Positions 43,252-54,374 are shown, counted from the stretch's first letter. The stretch: 64,000 nt of DNA from Cognataquiflexum nitidum (GCF_022538055.1 NZ_JAKZAM010000021.1:1-64000), one strand, 5' to 3'. Numbers and translations are program-made. The notes: generated by a model from the sequence alone, not told the origin.

Positions 43252-44886
43252 ATGAAAACAAAAATTTTGGCGTTGCTCCTCGGAATTGGATTTCTTCTTT
43301 TGTATTCCTGTAAATCGGATCAGGATATCGCGCCGGATGGACCGGGCGAAGTGATTGCAGGGAACGGCATTTCTCCGGAAGACTTGGATCCATTTACCGG
43401 AGAAATAGGAATCATCATCAATGCACGTTCCCTCGCACAGCGTGGACGTTTTCCTAAAGAGGCCGTGGTTAGTGTAAAGGCACCTTCGGGCACCCTGAAA
43501 GAGACAATACCTTTAGACCCATTTGCTTATATGGGCTTGCTTAAGTTCCCGGTAGATGGTATTTCGCAGGATCAGGCCAAACAACTCACTGACGGCGTTC
43601 CGGTAGAAGTCACTTTGAAAGATGAGGCAGGTGAGGACATCCTTACAAACCACAACTTGGGAACGCTTTCTTTCCTTGCCAATCCTACACCCACAAAAAT
43701 AGAAACCAACATCAATGAAACCTTTGATTTTTCTACTCTGATGATAAATGAAGGCACCGGAGTCTATTTACAACAGGTTAATTCAAATGGAACACCTTTG
43801 GAAGCTGGGGTCAGGTGGTTTCGTCAGTCTGCCACAGCTGAAATGACTGTTAGCGCAAATGATTTTATGGGAAACAAACCTGATTTTGTATTCCAGTTGA
43901 CACCAGTTCCCGAGCGACGAAACAATTTTTATATCCAGCTAAAGAGCAACGGGGATTATTTTAGTTTTACCAGGCTCCCATCAATTAATTCAATCCCATT
44001 GGTTATTCATACTGCACCGAGAAAAACAACCCGCAAAACCTTGAACGGGCTTTCTTTTGCTGAAAGGACCAATTATTTTTTCCAGCTTTTTAAGGTGAGT
44101 GATGGCGTATATCGCTTGCTTACCCATGATGGGAAGCGGGTAAAATAGGCTGCCGGCATAGGACTTACGCTTGATTATCCCGGTGCAAAGGATATTTTCT
44201 TCCGGGTTGTGGCCAAGGAAGTAAACTGGAATGTGCAACCTATCTCCGCCTCTGTCGTAGAACCCATTTTGCCAAAAGCCACTTCAGGGTTTGGATTCAA
44301 CAGCACCCTTACCAATTGTAGCGGAGGAGAATTGCAGCAGACTGTAGGTGCGGATTTTAGTGAGTCTCGAACGACCACCACAGCTTGGACTGAAACAATT
44401 TCTGTAAATACCACAAAAATAGTTTCAGTTTCTTCTACTGTTGGGGTTTCCATCAATGCACCATTTTTTGGTGCTGCATCGACATATAATGCCTCCGTGA
44501 CTTCGGGATTCGAGTGGTCCCATTCCATCACGGCCACATCTTCAACCTATGATTCCGAATCATTTTCCCAGACGGAGACCTATTTTTCAAGCAGGGTAAT
44601 CACTGTTCCTCCCCGAAAGGCATCACTCGTCTATGATGCCTACCAATATTATTCAGATGTAAGGGTGAACTATGTGAAACGGATGAGAATCTCGGGGAAA
44701 AATGAAGGAGGTAGGTCCCTCTCCGGCCAAGAGATCAGTACCTTGTTTAAGATTTCAAGATTTAATGGTGTGATCAATGCCGTAGAGGATAATTCGATCG
44801 TGGTAACCCTGCTTGGGTATTTTGTTTTGGACAAATTTCTTGAAACCCAAAGTAAAGTTCAGGAAGTCCCTGCAAAATGTGATTAA
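43252..44886 (+). pseudogene. Lipoprotein with aerolysin/ETX-MTX2-like segment, interrupted by in-frame TAG
   Basis: One frame from ATG 43252 to TAA 44886 (544 codons) broken only by TAG at 44146-44148. The first 298 residues have a lipobox (LLYSC), mixed beta domains, and a segment ending YRLLTHDGKRVK that recalls a beta-trefoil. After the stop the same frame continues without interruption, so this is one gene. The C-terminal part, rich in alternating Ser/Thr (ESRTTTTAWTETISVNTT, then INAPFFGAASTYNASV, then VITVPPRKASLVYD), looks like the pore-forming domain of ETX/MTX2-aerolysin-type proteins, with a hydrophobic insertion-loop candidate and the VPP-x-x strand. The assignment is by pattern only. 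The stop may be a mutation or a sequencing error. Confidence 0.6.
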
Positions 44887-45323
44887 AACATGCAGGAGGC
44901 TAAAAAAAATTTGTTTTGTAAGGGATTTGATGGGTCGTGGTGAAGATAGAATTAACATTTCGGTATGGAAGATTTTCATCCTTAGAAGATTCACGAACGA
45001 TCGCAACAGTTGTTGGGACACAAAGCTGGATACTTATCCCCGAGAGGTGGTGTAGAAAAATTCTTTGTATGAATAAAAATTAGAAAAGCTTCTTGCACAG
45101 GGTAATTAGTGTTTTGCTCTTCCGCGTGTTGACTGTTGGCCAAAGGCGAAAAAATTGAAAGATTTATCTTAACATTTCTGTGATGCTACCAAGATTTCGC
45201 CGCGAAGTGGTGGACTAATTGTCGGTTAGGGCTACAAAAGGATAAATTCTTTCCACTAGAATAAAAAAAATGACCTTAAACCGACTTTTTGATTAATTTG
45301 AGTTTTCAAAAGAAAATATTCAA
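44887..45323. other. Intergenic region with short related fragments, no gene seen
   Basis: No ORF with coding character. Two short stretches, CCCCGAGAGGTGGTG near 45038 and CGCCGCGAAGTGGTGG near 45200, are similar and may be remnants of the same repeat. Otherwise AT-rich. Confidence 0.45.
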
Positions 45324-47201
45324 ATGACAATGAAAAGGACATATTTATTCTTTCTTCTAGTTTTTCTCCTGCTGGGAACAAACAGTTTTGCACAGGAAAA
45401 ATCAATCTTGGCCCAACTGGAAGAAATCTCCATCATCGACCAAAAAGTCATGATGCCCATGCGAGATGGCGTAAGATTGGCCACGGACATCTATAGACCC
45501 AAGACTGCACAGCCTGTTCCGATTATCTTTTCAAGGACTCCTTACAACTTCAACGCTTACCGAGATGGAGAACTGCAGGAACGAAGTCTTCAGACTGCTT
45601 TAGAAGCCGTAAAGCGCGGCTACGCCTATGTCGTTCAAAATGAGCGCGGGAGGTTTTTCTCTGAGGGTGAATGGGATATCCTCGGCACGCCTTTGACAGA
45701 TGGGTATGATGCCTTTACCTGGATGGCCGCTCAGCCTTGGAGCAACCAAAAAATCGGGACTATCGGCTGTTCTTCCACAGCAGAATGGCAGATGGCAGTA
45801 GCTTCTTTGAATCACCCTGCCCATGTGGCTTTGGTGCCACAGGCATTTGGTGCAGGAGTTGGCAGAATCGGCAATTACTATGAGCAAGGAAACTGGTATC
45901 GTGGTGGTGCGGGACAGATGCTGTTCACTGCCTGGCTTTATGGCACCCAACATGACCCCATGGCGCCAAAATTGCCGGAAGGAATTTCCCAAGAAGATTT
46001 GTTGAGGTTGCAAAAGTTCTATGACATGGCCCCTAGGTATCCAAAGGTGGATTGGAAAGTGGCCCTGAGTCACCTACCGGTACTGGATATCATCAAAAAT
46101 GTGAATGGCCCTCGGGGGATTTATGAGGAAATGATTACAAGAAAGCCTAACGATCCAAAATGGTATGAGGGTGGATTGTACCATGACAACATGGAGTTCG
46201 AAAAGCCCGCTTATTGGTTTGTCTCTTGGTATGATGTATCTACAAGCCCTAACCTTGCGATGTACAACCATATCAGGACCAATGCCAAAGACCCTAAGGT
46301 CAGCGACAACCAATACTTGGTGATTGCCCCTACCCTCCATTGTGCGTTTACCAGGGCGACTGAAAACACCATCGTGGGTGAAAGAAGCATGGGTGATGCC
46401 AGGCTTCCTTACAATGAAATGACGTATGCTTGGTTTGATTATTGGCTCAAAGGTGAGACAAAAAAGGAAATGGCCAAAGTGACTTACTTTACAATGGGTT
46501 CTAACAAATGGCAAACTTCCGATACTTGGCCACCCAAAGAAGCGCAAATGACGACTTATTACCTGAATAGCCGCGGCACAGCCAATACCCGAAATGGTGA
46601 TGGCATTTTGACCAAAAAGAAACCCGGCAAGGACAATCCTGATACATTCCAATACGATCCCATGAATCCTGTGACTTCCTTTGGAGGCAATGTCTGCTGT
46701 ACCGGCAATGCGGTGCAAGGCGGTTCCTTTGACCAACAGGAAATGGAGCTTCGGGATGACATTTTGGTCTATACCTCTGAGGTTTTGGCTGAAGGCATGG
46801 AAGTCAGCGGATTTATAGAATCTACCCTCTATTTGTCTACCGATGTAAAGGATACTGACCTCACTATCAAGCTGATCGATGTCTACCCTGATGGTAAGGC
46901 CTACAATCTGGATGAAACTATCCAAAGGGTGCGATACCGGGAGGGATATGAGAAGGAAGTTTTTATGGAAAGCGGAAAAGTCTATCAGGTAAATTTGACT
47001 CCCATGTCTACTTCTAATTACTTCGAAAAAGGGCACCGGATCCGGATTGAGGTTTCCAGCTCCAACTTCCCGAGATTTGATAGGAATATGAATACTGGTG
47101 GGAATAATTATGATGAAACAGAGGGGGTGATTGCTACCAATAAGATTCACCACTCAAGCAAATATCCGAGTAGTGTAAGTTTGCCGGTAATGAAAAAATG
47201 A
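45324..47201 (+). CDS. Exported CocE/NonD-family hydrolase
   Basis: 625 residues with a signal peptide (second ATG at 45330 gives the usual MKRTY start). The N-terminal alpha/beta-hydrolase domain contains [28 protein letters not shown] [13 protein letters not shown] and the nucleophile [10 protein letters not shown] near residue 157 (Gly-x-Ser-x-Thr rather than the common GxSYxG). The C-terminal jelly-roll domain has GNVCCTGNA and [17 protein letters not shown]. Members hydrolyse esters, glutaryl-amides or proline peptides. Probably periplasmic, substrate unknown. Confidence 0.87.
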   Translation: MTMKRTYLFFLLVFLLLGTNSFAQEKSILAQLEEISIIDQKVMMPMRDGVRLATDIYRPKTAQPVPIIFSRTPYNFNAYRDGELQERSLQTALEAVKRGYAYVVQNERGRFFSEGEWDILGTPLTDGYDAFTWMAAQPWSNQKIGTIGCSSTAEWQMAVASLNHPAHVALVPQAFGAGVGRIGNYYEQGNWYRGGAGQMLFTAWLYGTQHDPMAPKLPEGISQEDLLRLQKFYDMAPRYPKVDWKVALSHLPVLDIIKNVNGPRGIYEEMITRKPNDPKWYEGGLYHDNMEFEKPAYWFVSWYDVSTSPNLAMYNHIRTNAKDPKVSDNQYLVIAPTLHCAFTRATENTIVGERSMGDARLPYNEMTYAWFDYWLKGETKKEMAKVTYFTMGSNKWQTSDTWPPKEAQMTTYYLNSRGTANTRNGDGILTKKKPGKDNPDTFQYDPMNPVTSFGGNVCCTGNAVQGGSFDQQEMELRDDILVYTSEVLAEGMEVSGFIESTLYLSTDVKDTDLTIKLIDVYPDGKAYNLDETIQRVRYREGYEKEVFMESGKVYQVNLTPMSTSNYFEKGHRIRIEVSSSNFPRFDRNMNTGGNNYDETEGVIATNKIHHSSKYPSSVSLPVMKK

Positions 47202-47214
47202 GATAAGAATTGCT

Positions 47215-47330
47215 GAAGTCGGGAAGTAAGGAAGTTGGAAGTCAGGAAGTTTGAAAGTTCGAGGTGAGAACTGTGGTGGAATTACGATGACAGTTTGGAA
47301 GTAAGGTATAGAATGGAAATAAGGAATGAA
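47215..47330. repeat. GGAAGT-rich low-complexity tract
   Basis: Repeated variants of GGAAGTNNGGAAGT, with GAAGTTGGAAGTC and GGAAGTAAGG, over about 110 bases between the CocE gene and the terminator. Origin and function unknown. Confidence 0.5.
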
Positions 47331-47355
47331 TAATTCTCAATGAGTTAAAGAAAAT

Positions 47356-47396
47356 AAAAAAAAAGGCACAAAAGATGAGTTTCTTTTGTGCCTTTG
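47356..47396. terminator. Bidirectional terminator between CocE and parC genes
   Basis: GGCACAAAAGA (47365-47375) pairs with TCTTTTGTGCC (47382-47392), with A-runs before and T-runs after, so it can end both converging transcripts. Confidence 0.85.
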
Positions 47397-47416
47397 GTAT
47401 TAATAAAAAAACGAGA

Positions 47417-50053
47417 TCAGAACAAATCGAGTTGGTCTTTTTCGTCTTCGTCTTTTTTGATTTTGAATTCGATGGTTCTTCCGATTTCTAAGTCTTCCTC
47501 CCCTGCTTGTGTATCTTCTGGAGTTTCAGCAGCAATTTCGGTTTCCTCAGGGATTTTGGCAGTGCTTTCTATCAGTGAAACTTCCAAAACCGGATAGGAA
47601 GACAGTTTGTTACCTATAGCTTTCCATCCTTTGACATCTATCAGGATATCGAGGTCAAACTCTTGTTCCTCTTTTTCTTTACCTTTCTGAAGGACTGCTT
47701 TGACCTGTGGTTGCTTATCGGTAGAGACAATTTTTAGGAATGATTGTTTGTGGTCGGAGATGATGTTGAATTTCTTGTTGATGGTGGTGGTTTCGATCAG
47801 GAAGCGCTTTACAAAAAAGGATTTACTTCCGCCATCAAGATAGACTGCTGAAATCACTTTTTCTGGGTCAAACTTTTGGATCAATACCACCTCATTGGCT
47901 TCATAGCGGTTGGTAAGTTCAAAGGTTGTCAACTCATAATCCCCGTTTTTGTAGAATACGATTATCCTGTCTTCACCAAGGAAATTGCCTATTTTACGGC
48001 CTCTTTGGTCGGTATTGAGCCTGCCGATAGAGGCATCGAAATAGATATCTAGCCCCCCTAAGGTGGAAGTTCCTGCCATTTTCCATTGGATTTTTCGGAC
48101 AGGATATTTGGTCAGAATATTACCTCCTGCAGCACGTCCTTTGATCTCAATGCTGCTAAAGTCAAAGTCAAAGACTTTGATTTTGGCTTTGGCTCCTTGG
48201 GTAAGGTAGATGGTGATGACTTCTGCCTCGCCGTTTGGATTAGCCGTCAGGTACAATACTTTGGAGCCTTTGGTCCCTTTGGTCAAGTCATATTCCCGGT
48301 CTCTCGTAACTCCGATGACCTGAAAACGCTTCACCATAGCCTTGCCGGATTCACCATCCAAGTAGACCATATTGTATACCATGCGTTCGTCTCCTTTACG
48401 GAAGATGGCGACATGGAGAATGTCTTTGCCCACAAATCCCTTTTCCTGGATTTTGGTCACGACACAATTGCCATCCCTTCGGAATACGATCACATCGTCC
48501 AAATCAGAGCAATCGCATACGAATTCATCCTTCTTTAATCCATACCCAACAAATCCGTCTGTATTGTTGACATACAGCTTGGCGTTATTTGCAGCGACCA
48601 CAGTGGCCTGAATGGTGTCAAATGCCCTGATTTCGGTTTTTCTTTCTCTTCCTTTGCCATACTTATCCAATAAATTTTGGTAGTATTGGATGGCATATTC
48701 AGTCAAATGCCTCAGGTGGTGATTGACCTCTTTCAGCTCTTCCTGCAGCCTTCTCATAAGTTCGTCAGCTTTGAAAGCATCAAACTTGGAGATACGCTTT
48801 ATTTTTATTTCTGTTAGCCTGACGATGTCTTCGGTGGTGATTTCCCTGTAGAAATCAGGCTTAAAAGGTTCTAGACCTTTGTCGATCGTTTGGATGACGG
48901 CATCCCAGGTTTCGCATTCCTCAATATCCCTGTAAATCCTGTTTTCGATGAAGATTTTTTCTAATGAGGAGAAAAGCAATTTCTCCATCAGTTCTGCCTT
49001 GCGGATTTCAAGTTCCTTTTTGAGGAGGGCTTTGGTCTGCTTGGTATTGTATTCCAAAATGTCATTGACAGAAAGGAAAACAGGTTTATCGTTGATGATT
49101 ACACAGGCATTGGGAGAGATGCTTACTTCACAATCCGTAAATGCATAAAGCGCATCTATGGTCATGTCAGGAGACTGTCCGGGAGCCAATTGGATCTGTA
49201 TTTCTACATCTTTGGCCGTATTGTCGACCACTTTTTTGATCTTGATTTTTCCTTTGTCATTGGCTTTGATAATGGATTCAATCAAAGAATTGGTTGTGGT
49301 ACCAAACGGTATGTCTTTGATCAATAGGGTTTTATTATCTTCTTCCTCAATTCTAGCTCTGACCTTTACCCTTCCCCCTCTTATGCCTTCGTTGTATTCG
49401 GAAAAATCCGCCATTCCTCCTGTAGGGAAATCCGGCAAAATATGCGTCCTTTCTCCCCTGAGAATCTGAATGGATCCCAAGATCAGTTCACAGAAGTTGT
49501 GCGGGAGAATTTTGGTAGAAAGGCCTACCGCAATACCTTCCACTCCCTGGGCCAATAACAAGGGAAATTTTACCGGAAGGGTTACAGGTTCTCTTTTTCT
49601 GCCATCATAGGAAAGCTGCCATTCGGTGGTCTGTGGATTGAAAACCACTTCCAAGGCAAACTTGGACAACCTCGCTTCAATGTATCTTGCCGCTGCTGCA
49701 CCATCACCTGTTCTGATATCACCCCAATTGCCTTGGGTTTCGATCAAAAGGTCTTTTTGCCCCATGTTAACTATGGCGTCCCCGATGGAAGCATCGCCAT
49801 GGGGATGGTATTGCATAGATTGACCAATAATGTTGGCGACTTTGTTGAACCTTCCATCATCCATTTCCTTCATGGCGTGCAGGATACGTCGCTGTACAGG
49901 CTTGAGGCCATCTTCAATCGCCGGCACGGCACGCTCCAGAATTACATAGGAGGCATAATCCAAAAACCAGTCTTTGTACATTCCTGTTACAGGGATGGAT
50001 TCATGTAGGCTTCCGTCTTTTCCTTCCGGAGTTTCGTTAATTATATCGCTCAT
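47417..50053 (-). CDS. parC: Topoisomerase IV-type (DNA gyrase/topo IV) subunit A
   Basis: 878 residues. The N-terminal breakage-reunion domain begins SIPVTGMYKDWFLDYASYVILERAVP. It has GLKPVQRRILHAM, the HPHGDASIGDAIVNMGQ loop and the catalytic Tyr124 in AAARYIEARLS. The C-terminal ~330 residues form beta-pinwheel repeats. It lacks the gyrase-box pattern as far as I can see, and it follows a parE-type gene, so topoisomerase IV fits best: it decatenates chromosomes after replication. The upstream B-subunit gene is 88 bp away, so they are likely co-transcribed. Confidence 0.9.
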   Translation of the reverse strand: MSDIINETPEGKDGSLHESIPVTGMYKDWFLDYASYVILERAVPAIEDGLKPVQRRILHAMKEMDDGRFNKVANIIGQSMQYHPHGDASIGDAIVNMGQKDLLIETQGNWGDIRTGDGAAAARYIEARLSKFALEVVFNPQTTEWQLSYDGRKREPVTLPVKFPLLLAQGVEGIAVGLSTKILPHNFCELILGSIQILRGERTHILPDFPTGGMADFSEYNEGIRGGRVKVRARIEEEDNKTLLIKDIPFGTTTNSLIESIIKANDKGKIKIKKVVDNTAKDVEIQIQLAPGQSPDMTIDALYAFTDCEVSISPNACVIINDKPVFLSVNDILEYNTKQTKALLKKELEIRKAELMEKLLFSSLEKIFIENRIYRDIEECETWDAVIQTIDKGLEPFKPDFYREITTEDIVRLTEIKIKRISKFDAFKADELMRRLQEELKEVNHHLRHLTEYAIQYYQNLLDKYGKGRERKTEIRAFDTIQATVVAANNAKLYVNNTDGFVGYGLKKDEFVCDCSDLDDVIVFRRDGNCVVTKIQEKGFVGKDILHVAIFRKGDERMVYNMVYLDGESGKAMVKRFQVIGVTRDREYDLTKGTKGSKVLYLTANPNGEAEVITIYLTQGAKAKIKVFDFDFSSIEIKGRAAGGNILTKYPVRKIQWKMAGTSTLGGLDIYFDASIGRLNTDQRGRKIGNFLGEDRIIVFYKNGDYELTTFELTNRYEANEVVLIQKFDPEKVISAVYLDGGSKSFFVKRFLIETTTINKKFNIISDHKQSFLKIVSTDKQPQVKAVLQKGKEKEEQEFDLDILIDVKGWKAIGNKLSSYPVLEVSLIESTAKIPEETEIAAETPEDTQAGEEDLEIGRTIEFKIKKDEDEKDQLDLF

Positions 50054-50141
50054 GCTATATTTTGAAATATGAGATGGGCACTATGCCATCTGAATTGGGT
50101 ATAAGTTGATCGACTTTCTTTTATTAGAGGAGAAATTGAAT

Positions 50142-52037
50142 TTACGCCGCTTCGGTCTCCTCTTCCTGCTTTTTAGAAGGGTCATCAAAAACGATGTCCT
50201 TTTCTATTTTGAGGTTGTCTATGATGAAGGTCTGTCTGTCCGGGGTATTTTTGCCCATGTAGAAGTTCAGCAATTCTACAATTTTGGTTTCTTTACTCAG
50301 TATGATCGGCTCTAGGCGGATATCGTCTCCAATAAACTTACCAAACTCTTCAGGAGAAATTTCCCCTAAACCTTTGAAGCGGGTGATTTCGGCGGTTTTT
50401 CCGATTTTGTGGATTGCCCTTTGCCTTTCCTCGTCGGTATAGCAGTAGATGGTTTCCTTCTTGTTTCTTACCCTAAAAAGCGGCGTATCTAGGATATAGA
50501 GATGGCCGTTTTTGACCAAGTCAGGGAAAAACTGGAGGAAATAAGTCATAATGAGTAAGCGGATGTGCATGCCATCGACATCTGCATCTGTGGAAATGAC
50601 TATTTTTCGGAATCGAAGGTTTTCTATTCCGTCCTCAATATTCAAAGCATGTTGCAGCAGGTTGAATTCTTCGTTTTCATAGACCACTTTTTTGGTCATG
50701 CCATAGCAGTTCAAAGGCTTACCACGGAGGGAAAATACTGCCTGTGTCTGGACATCACGTGATTTTGTGATAGAGCCTGAGGCTGAATCCCCTTCAGTGA
50801 TGAAGAGCATGGTTTTGTTTTTCTGTTCCTCATCACCCTTGGCATCGTCATAGTGGACACGGCAGTCCCTTAGTTTTTTATTGTGCAGGTTGGCTTTTTT
50901 TGCCCTCTCGTTTGCCAGTTTTTTGATACCGGAGATTTCTTTCCTTTCCCTTTCGGACTGCAATATCCTTTTGAGCAAGGCATCTGCCACAGCCGGGTTT
51001 TTGTGAAGGAAGTTGTCAAGTTCAGTTTTTACAAAGTCATTGACAAAGGTACGTAACGTTGGGCCATCCGGCCCAATGGTCTGGGAACCCAACTTTGTCT
51101 TGGTTTGGGACTCAAATACTGGTTCCATGACCCGAACTGCCACTGCAGCAACCACACTACCTCTTATATCTGATGCATCATATTCTTTTTTATAAAATTC
51201 CCTGATCGTCTTTACGATTGCCTCCCTAAAAGCGGCAAGGTGGGTACCTCCTTGGGTCGTGTATTGGCCATTCACGAAGGAATAGTATTCCTCTCCATAT
51301 TGGTTGGAATGAGTGAGTGCAATTTCAATGTCATTTCCTTTGAGGTGGATGATTGGGTACCTGATGCTTTCTTCATCGACTTTTCTCATCAAAAGGTCAT
51401 ATAGGCCCCTTTCAGAGAAAAATTTCTTGCCGTTATAATTGATGGTCAGGCCTGCGTTGAGAAAGGCATAATTCCAAATCTGGTTTTCTAGGTATTCGGG
51501 GATGAAGTGGTAATTTTTGAAAACCCCGGCATCAGGAGAGAAAACGACTTTGGTGCCGTTTCTTTCTGAAGTTTTTTCTACAGGACGGTCTTCGACCAAT
51601 ATCCCTTTTTCAAACTGCGCAACCTTCGTTTCTCCATCCCGGTAGGACTGTACCTTGAAAAAGTCAGAAAGTGCATTGACCGCTTTGGTACCGACACCGT
51701 TCAATCCTACAGATTTTTGAAAGGCTCCGGAATCGTATTTTCCACCGGTATTGATTTTGGATACACAGTCAATGACTTTTCCCAAAGGTATTCCTCTCCC
51801 ATAATCACGGACTTCTACTTTGTGTTCGGATATTTTGATGTCGATGGTCCTGCCATAACCCATCATGTGTTCGTCGATACTGTTATCGAGGACTTCTTTG
51901 ACCAAAACATATATCCCGTCATCCTGGGCACTTCCGTCTCCTAATTTTCCGATATACATACCCGGTCTGAGCCTGATATGTTCTCTCCAATCCAAGGACT
52001 TGATGCTGTCTTCGGTGTATTTTACGTTTTCTGCCAT
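50142..52037 (-). CDS. parE: Topoisomerase IV-type (DNA gyrase/topo IV) subunit B
   Basis: 631 residues. GHKL ATPase: [16 protein letters not shown] (N-box, near residue 46), DYGRGIP and [14 protein letters not shown] (ATP lid). [18 protein letters not shown] near residue 413 and [12 protein letters not shown], whose Asp/Glu bind Mg2+. Length is typical of ParE rather than the longer GyrB forms. Its product forms the A2B2 enzyme with the gene just downstream on the minus strand. A four-helix membrane protein gene lies 24 bp upstream. Confidence 0.92.
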   Translation of the reverse strand: MAENVKYTEDSIKSLDWREHIRLRPGMYIGKLGDGSAQDDGIYVLVKEVLDNSIDEHMMGYGRTIDIKISEHKVEVRDYGRGIPLGKVIDCVSKINTGGKYDSGAFQKSVGLNGVGTKAVNALSDFFKVQSYRDGETKVAQFEKGILVEDRPVEKTSERNGTKVVFSPDAGVFKNYHFIPEYLENQIWNYAFLNAGLTINYNGKKFFSERGLYDLLMRKVDEESIRYPIIHLKGNDIEIALTHSNQYGEEYYSFVNGQYTTQGGTHLAAFREAIVKTIREFYKKEYDASDIRGSVVAAVAVRVMEPVFESQTKTKLGSQTIGPDGPTLRTFVNDFVKTELDNFLHKNPAVADALLKRILQSERERKEISGIKKLANERAKKANLHNKKLRDCRVHYDDAKGDEEQKNKTMLFITEGDSASGSITKSRDVQTQAVFSLRGKPLNCYGMTKKVVYENEEFNLLQHALNIEDGIENLRFRKIVISTDADVDGMHIRLLIMTYFLQFFPDLVKNGHLYILDTPLFRVRNKKETIYCYTDEERQRAIHKIGKTAEITRFKGLGEISPEEFGKFIGDDIRLEPIILSKETKIVELLNFYMGKNTPDRQTFIIDNLKIEKDIVFDDPSKKQEEETEAA

Positions 52038-52061
52038 GAAAATTTATTGTTGGTATTTTGG

Positions 52062-52562
52062 TTAAATGGTACTGTTATTTCTGATTGCATTGAATTTCTG
52101 CAACAATATCCAAAACAAAGCGATAATCCAAACCACAAAAAGAATAGGAATCATATAAAAGAAAAGGGAATAACTGCCCGAACCTATTTCATTCTGATTG
52201 TTGATGGCGTGGATAAACAAACACATGATCGCCAGGGAAATGTTTACAACTCCTGTAAAACTGAATATCCAAGTCAGCATGTAATCCCTGAAAATGTCCC
52301 CAGTTGGAAATAGTTGCCTCAGTGATTTGGTGCTTTTATTTTCAATGAGTTTGGCAGGGGTGATCAGTGCAAAGTTCAAAACCGCAAAGAGAATAATGCC
52401 CGTATAGAAATAGGCACTTCTTGAAAATTCCTTGGCCGCATACCCGTTTTCATCGAGTTCGTAGGCCACAAATTCCGGCATGGCCGAATAGAAATACAGG
52501 AAGGTGAATAAAAACAGGAGTACTGAAATGAAATGAAATACTTTTCCGAATCGGTAATACAT
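52062..52562 (-). CDS. Four-helix membrane protein, unknown function
   Basis: 166 residues. Helices at about 9-27 (FHFISVLLFLFTFLYFYS), 49-67 (YFYTGIILFAVLNFALI), 95-116 (LTWIFSFTGVVNISLAIMCLF) and 131-154. A Lys-rich tail follows the last helix. It precedes parE by 24 bp on the same strand, so it probably shares the topoisomerase operon, a recurrent arrangement in related bacteria as far as I recall. No catalytic motif is seen. Confidence 0.75.
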   Translation of the reverse strand: MYYRFGKVFHFISVLLFLFTFLYFYSAMPEFVAYELDENGYAAKEFSRSAYFYTGIILFAVLNFALITPAKLIENKSTKSLRQLFPTGDIFRDYMLTWIFSFTGVVNISLAIMCLFIHAINNQNEIGSGSYSLFFYMIPILFVVWIIALFWILLQKFNAIRNNSTI

Positions 52563-52686
52563 AAAACTAGTTGATTTTGGATGCTAATATAAAGATTAAT
52601 GATGGTACAAATCCGAAACTGTTTTTTCCTTTTTGGGTTTTTATAGGTAGATTTCCTGACCGAAAACCCAAATAGCTGATAGAAAG

Positions 52687-53937
52687 ATGAATCTGAGTCC
52701 TGTCGTAATCGCCATCCCGATGTACTTTATCCTGATGGGAATTGAATTGCTTGTCTTAAGGTTTCAAAAAAACCCGACCTACAGGCTGAATGATGCCATC
52801 ACCAACATTAACCTCGGAGTGGTCTCCCAGGTTTCGGGGGTTTTTCTTAAAGTACTTTCTATCGGTGTTTACACTTTCTTTTTTGAGACTTTCGGTTTGT
52901 TTCAGATTCCAAACAATGTCTGGACATTCTTTATCCTGTTTTTCCTTTATGATTTGTGCTATTATTGGGCGCATCGTCTAAGTCATGAAATCAACCTTTT
53001 TTGGGGAGGTCATGTTGTACACCATTCTTCGGAGGAATACAATCTTTCTGTAGCCCTGAGACAAAGCTCGACACAGACGATCTGGACTTTTATGTTTTAT
53101 CTGCCTTTGGCGGTAATCGGTTTTGATCCTGTGATGCTGGTATTGGTGTCCGGCATTAACTTGCTATACCAGTTTTGGATCCATACAGAAGCGATTGACA
53201 GGATGGGTTTCTTGGAAAAATTCATGAATACCCCCTCCCACCATCGTGTACATCATGGGCGCAATCCAAAATATATAGACAAAAACCACGGAGGTACATT
53301 TATCATCTTTGACAAGTGGTTTGGCACCTTTCAAGAAGAGGAAGAAAGGCCAACTTACGGAATTACGACTCCGGTACAAAGCTGGAATCCTGTCTGGGTG
53401 AATATTTCGCATTATGCTACCATGAAAAAAGAATTAGAAATGATTCCCAATATCAAGGACAAGCTGAGGTACCTAGTTAACAAGCCCGGATGGCTTCCCG
53501 AATATCTTGGAGGCTATCGGCCTGTAAAGGAGGTAGGACCTGATTACAAAAAATTCGATACCACGGTGCCTTTGGCCCTGAACTATTATGTTTTTTTCCA
53601 GTATGTGGTGCTGATGGGATTGACCGCATTTTTCCTTTTCAATCTGGGAAAATTTGACTGGATGACCAAAGTTGGCCTTTCTGTTCTGATTATTTGGAGT
53701 ACGGTAAGTTTTTCCGGGATTTTTGAACAAAAAAAATGGTATCATGTTCAGGAAATCCTCAGGGTCGCCGTTTTTGTCATTGCAAATTGGTTTATTCTTA
53801 AAGAATTGGCGCCTGAAAACATATCCCTTGTTTTCCTTTCTATTTATGTGGCCCTCTCCTACTTTTGGCTTTGGTTTAATTATGGAACGGTAAAAAATTT
53901 CCAAAAATCAGTTAATCAAACCCCTCAAAATGTATAA
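52687..53937 (+). CDS. Sterol desaturase/fatty-acid hydroxylase-family membrane enzyme
   Basis: 416 residues, an integral membrane di-iron protein. Histidine clusters in order: HRLSHE near residue 96, HVVHHSSEEYN near 108, HHRVHHG near 181-187 and HGGTF near 198, with membrane helices between and four more at the C-terminus. The family hydroxylates or desaturates lipids, such as carotenoids, sterols or fatty acids. The gene after it overlaps by 8 bp, indicating translational coupling to a small lipoprotein. Confidence 0.88.
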   Translation: MNLSPVVIAIPMYFILMGIELLVLRFQKNPTYRLNDAITNINLGVVSQVSGVFLKVLSIGVYTFFFETFGLFQIPNNVWTFFILFFLYDLCYYWAHRLSHEINLFWGGHVVHHSSEEYNLSVALRQSSTQTIWTFMFYLPLAVIGFDPVMLVLVSGINLLYQFWIHTEAIDRMGFLEKFMNTPSHHRVHHGRNPKYIDKNHGGTFIIFDKWFGTFQEEEERPTYGITTPVQSWNPVWVNISHYATMKKELEMIPNIKDKLRYLVNKPGWLPEYLGGYRPVKEVGPDYKKFDTTVPLALNYYVFFQYVVLMGLTAFFLFNLGKFDWMTKVGLSVLIIWSTVSFSGIFEQKKWYHVQEILRVAVFVIANWFILKELAPENISLVFLSIYVALSYFWLWFNYGTVKNFQKSVNQTPQNV

Positions 53938-54325
53938 ATCGTTTATTTTAGCACTTGGAATTCTTTCATTTTCAACCCTTTTCTTTTCTTGTTCTGGCAA
54001 AGTGGACCTCAAAAATGTCAACCTTGAAAACTGGAAAAATGACAGAGATGGTTGCATTGGATTACGTATGCAGGAATTAGAAGCATTTAGGGTTGTCAAA
54101 AACGATTTGTTGGGAAAAGACAATCAATCCATTATCAAGACTTTTGGAAGGCCTGACAAAGTCGAGTTGACAGACAGAAGCCAATCCTTTTTCATGTATT
54201 TTATAGATCCTGCCCCATCCTGTGACAATTTTGATGCCTCTGCAGAACAACCAATGAAAGTGATGCTCAGGATGAATGCTTACAGTAGGGTAAGTGAGGT
54301 GGTTATCAGCAGGTTGGATCCGTAA
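53930..54325 (+). CDS. Small lipoprotein
   Basis: 131 residues. The signal ends in the lipobox TLFFSC with Cys near residue 21. The mature part contains a DRDGCIGLRMQELEAFRVVKNDL helix and KTFGRPDKVELTDRSQSFFMYFIDP. The helix, then GRPDxxxxxxxxxxFxYxxxP, matches SmpA/BamE-like small exported folds in general shape. Overlaps the desaturase-family gene, so the pair is likely one operon. Confidence 0.72.
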   Translation: MYKSFILALGILSFSTLFFSCSGKVDLKNVNLENWKNDRDGCIGLRMQELEAFRVVKNDLLGKDNQSIIKTFGRPDKVELTDRSQSFFMYFIDPAPSCDNFDASAEQPMKVMLRMNAYSRVSEVVISRLDP

Positions 54326-54374
54326 GAAAAAGGTTAATTGGTTAATGGTTAAAAAGTTGGGAAAGCATGAAGTT

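Noticed and set aside
44209..44886. Treating the C-terminal half of the interrupted lipoprotein as its own gene with a GTG start
   Set aside because: It has no signal peptide or ribosome binding site and is in the same frame as the upstream half, with only a TAG between them.
46074..47153. 359-residue open frame on the minus strand
   Set aside because: It is antisense to the CocE/NonD hydrolase gene and shows no family features or signal.
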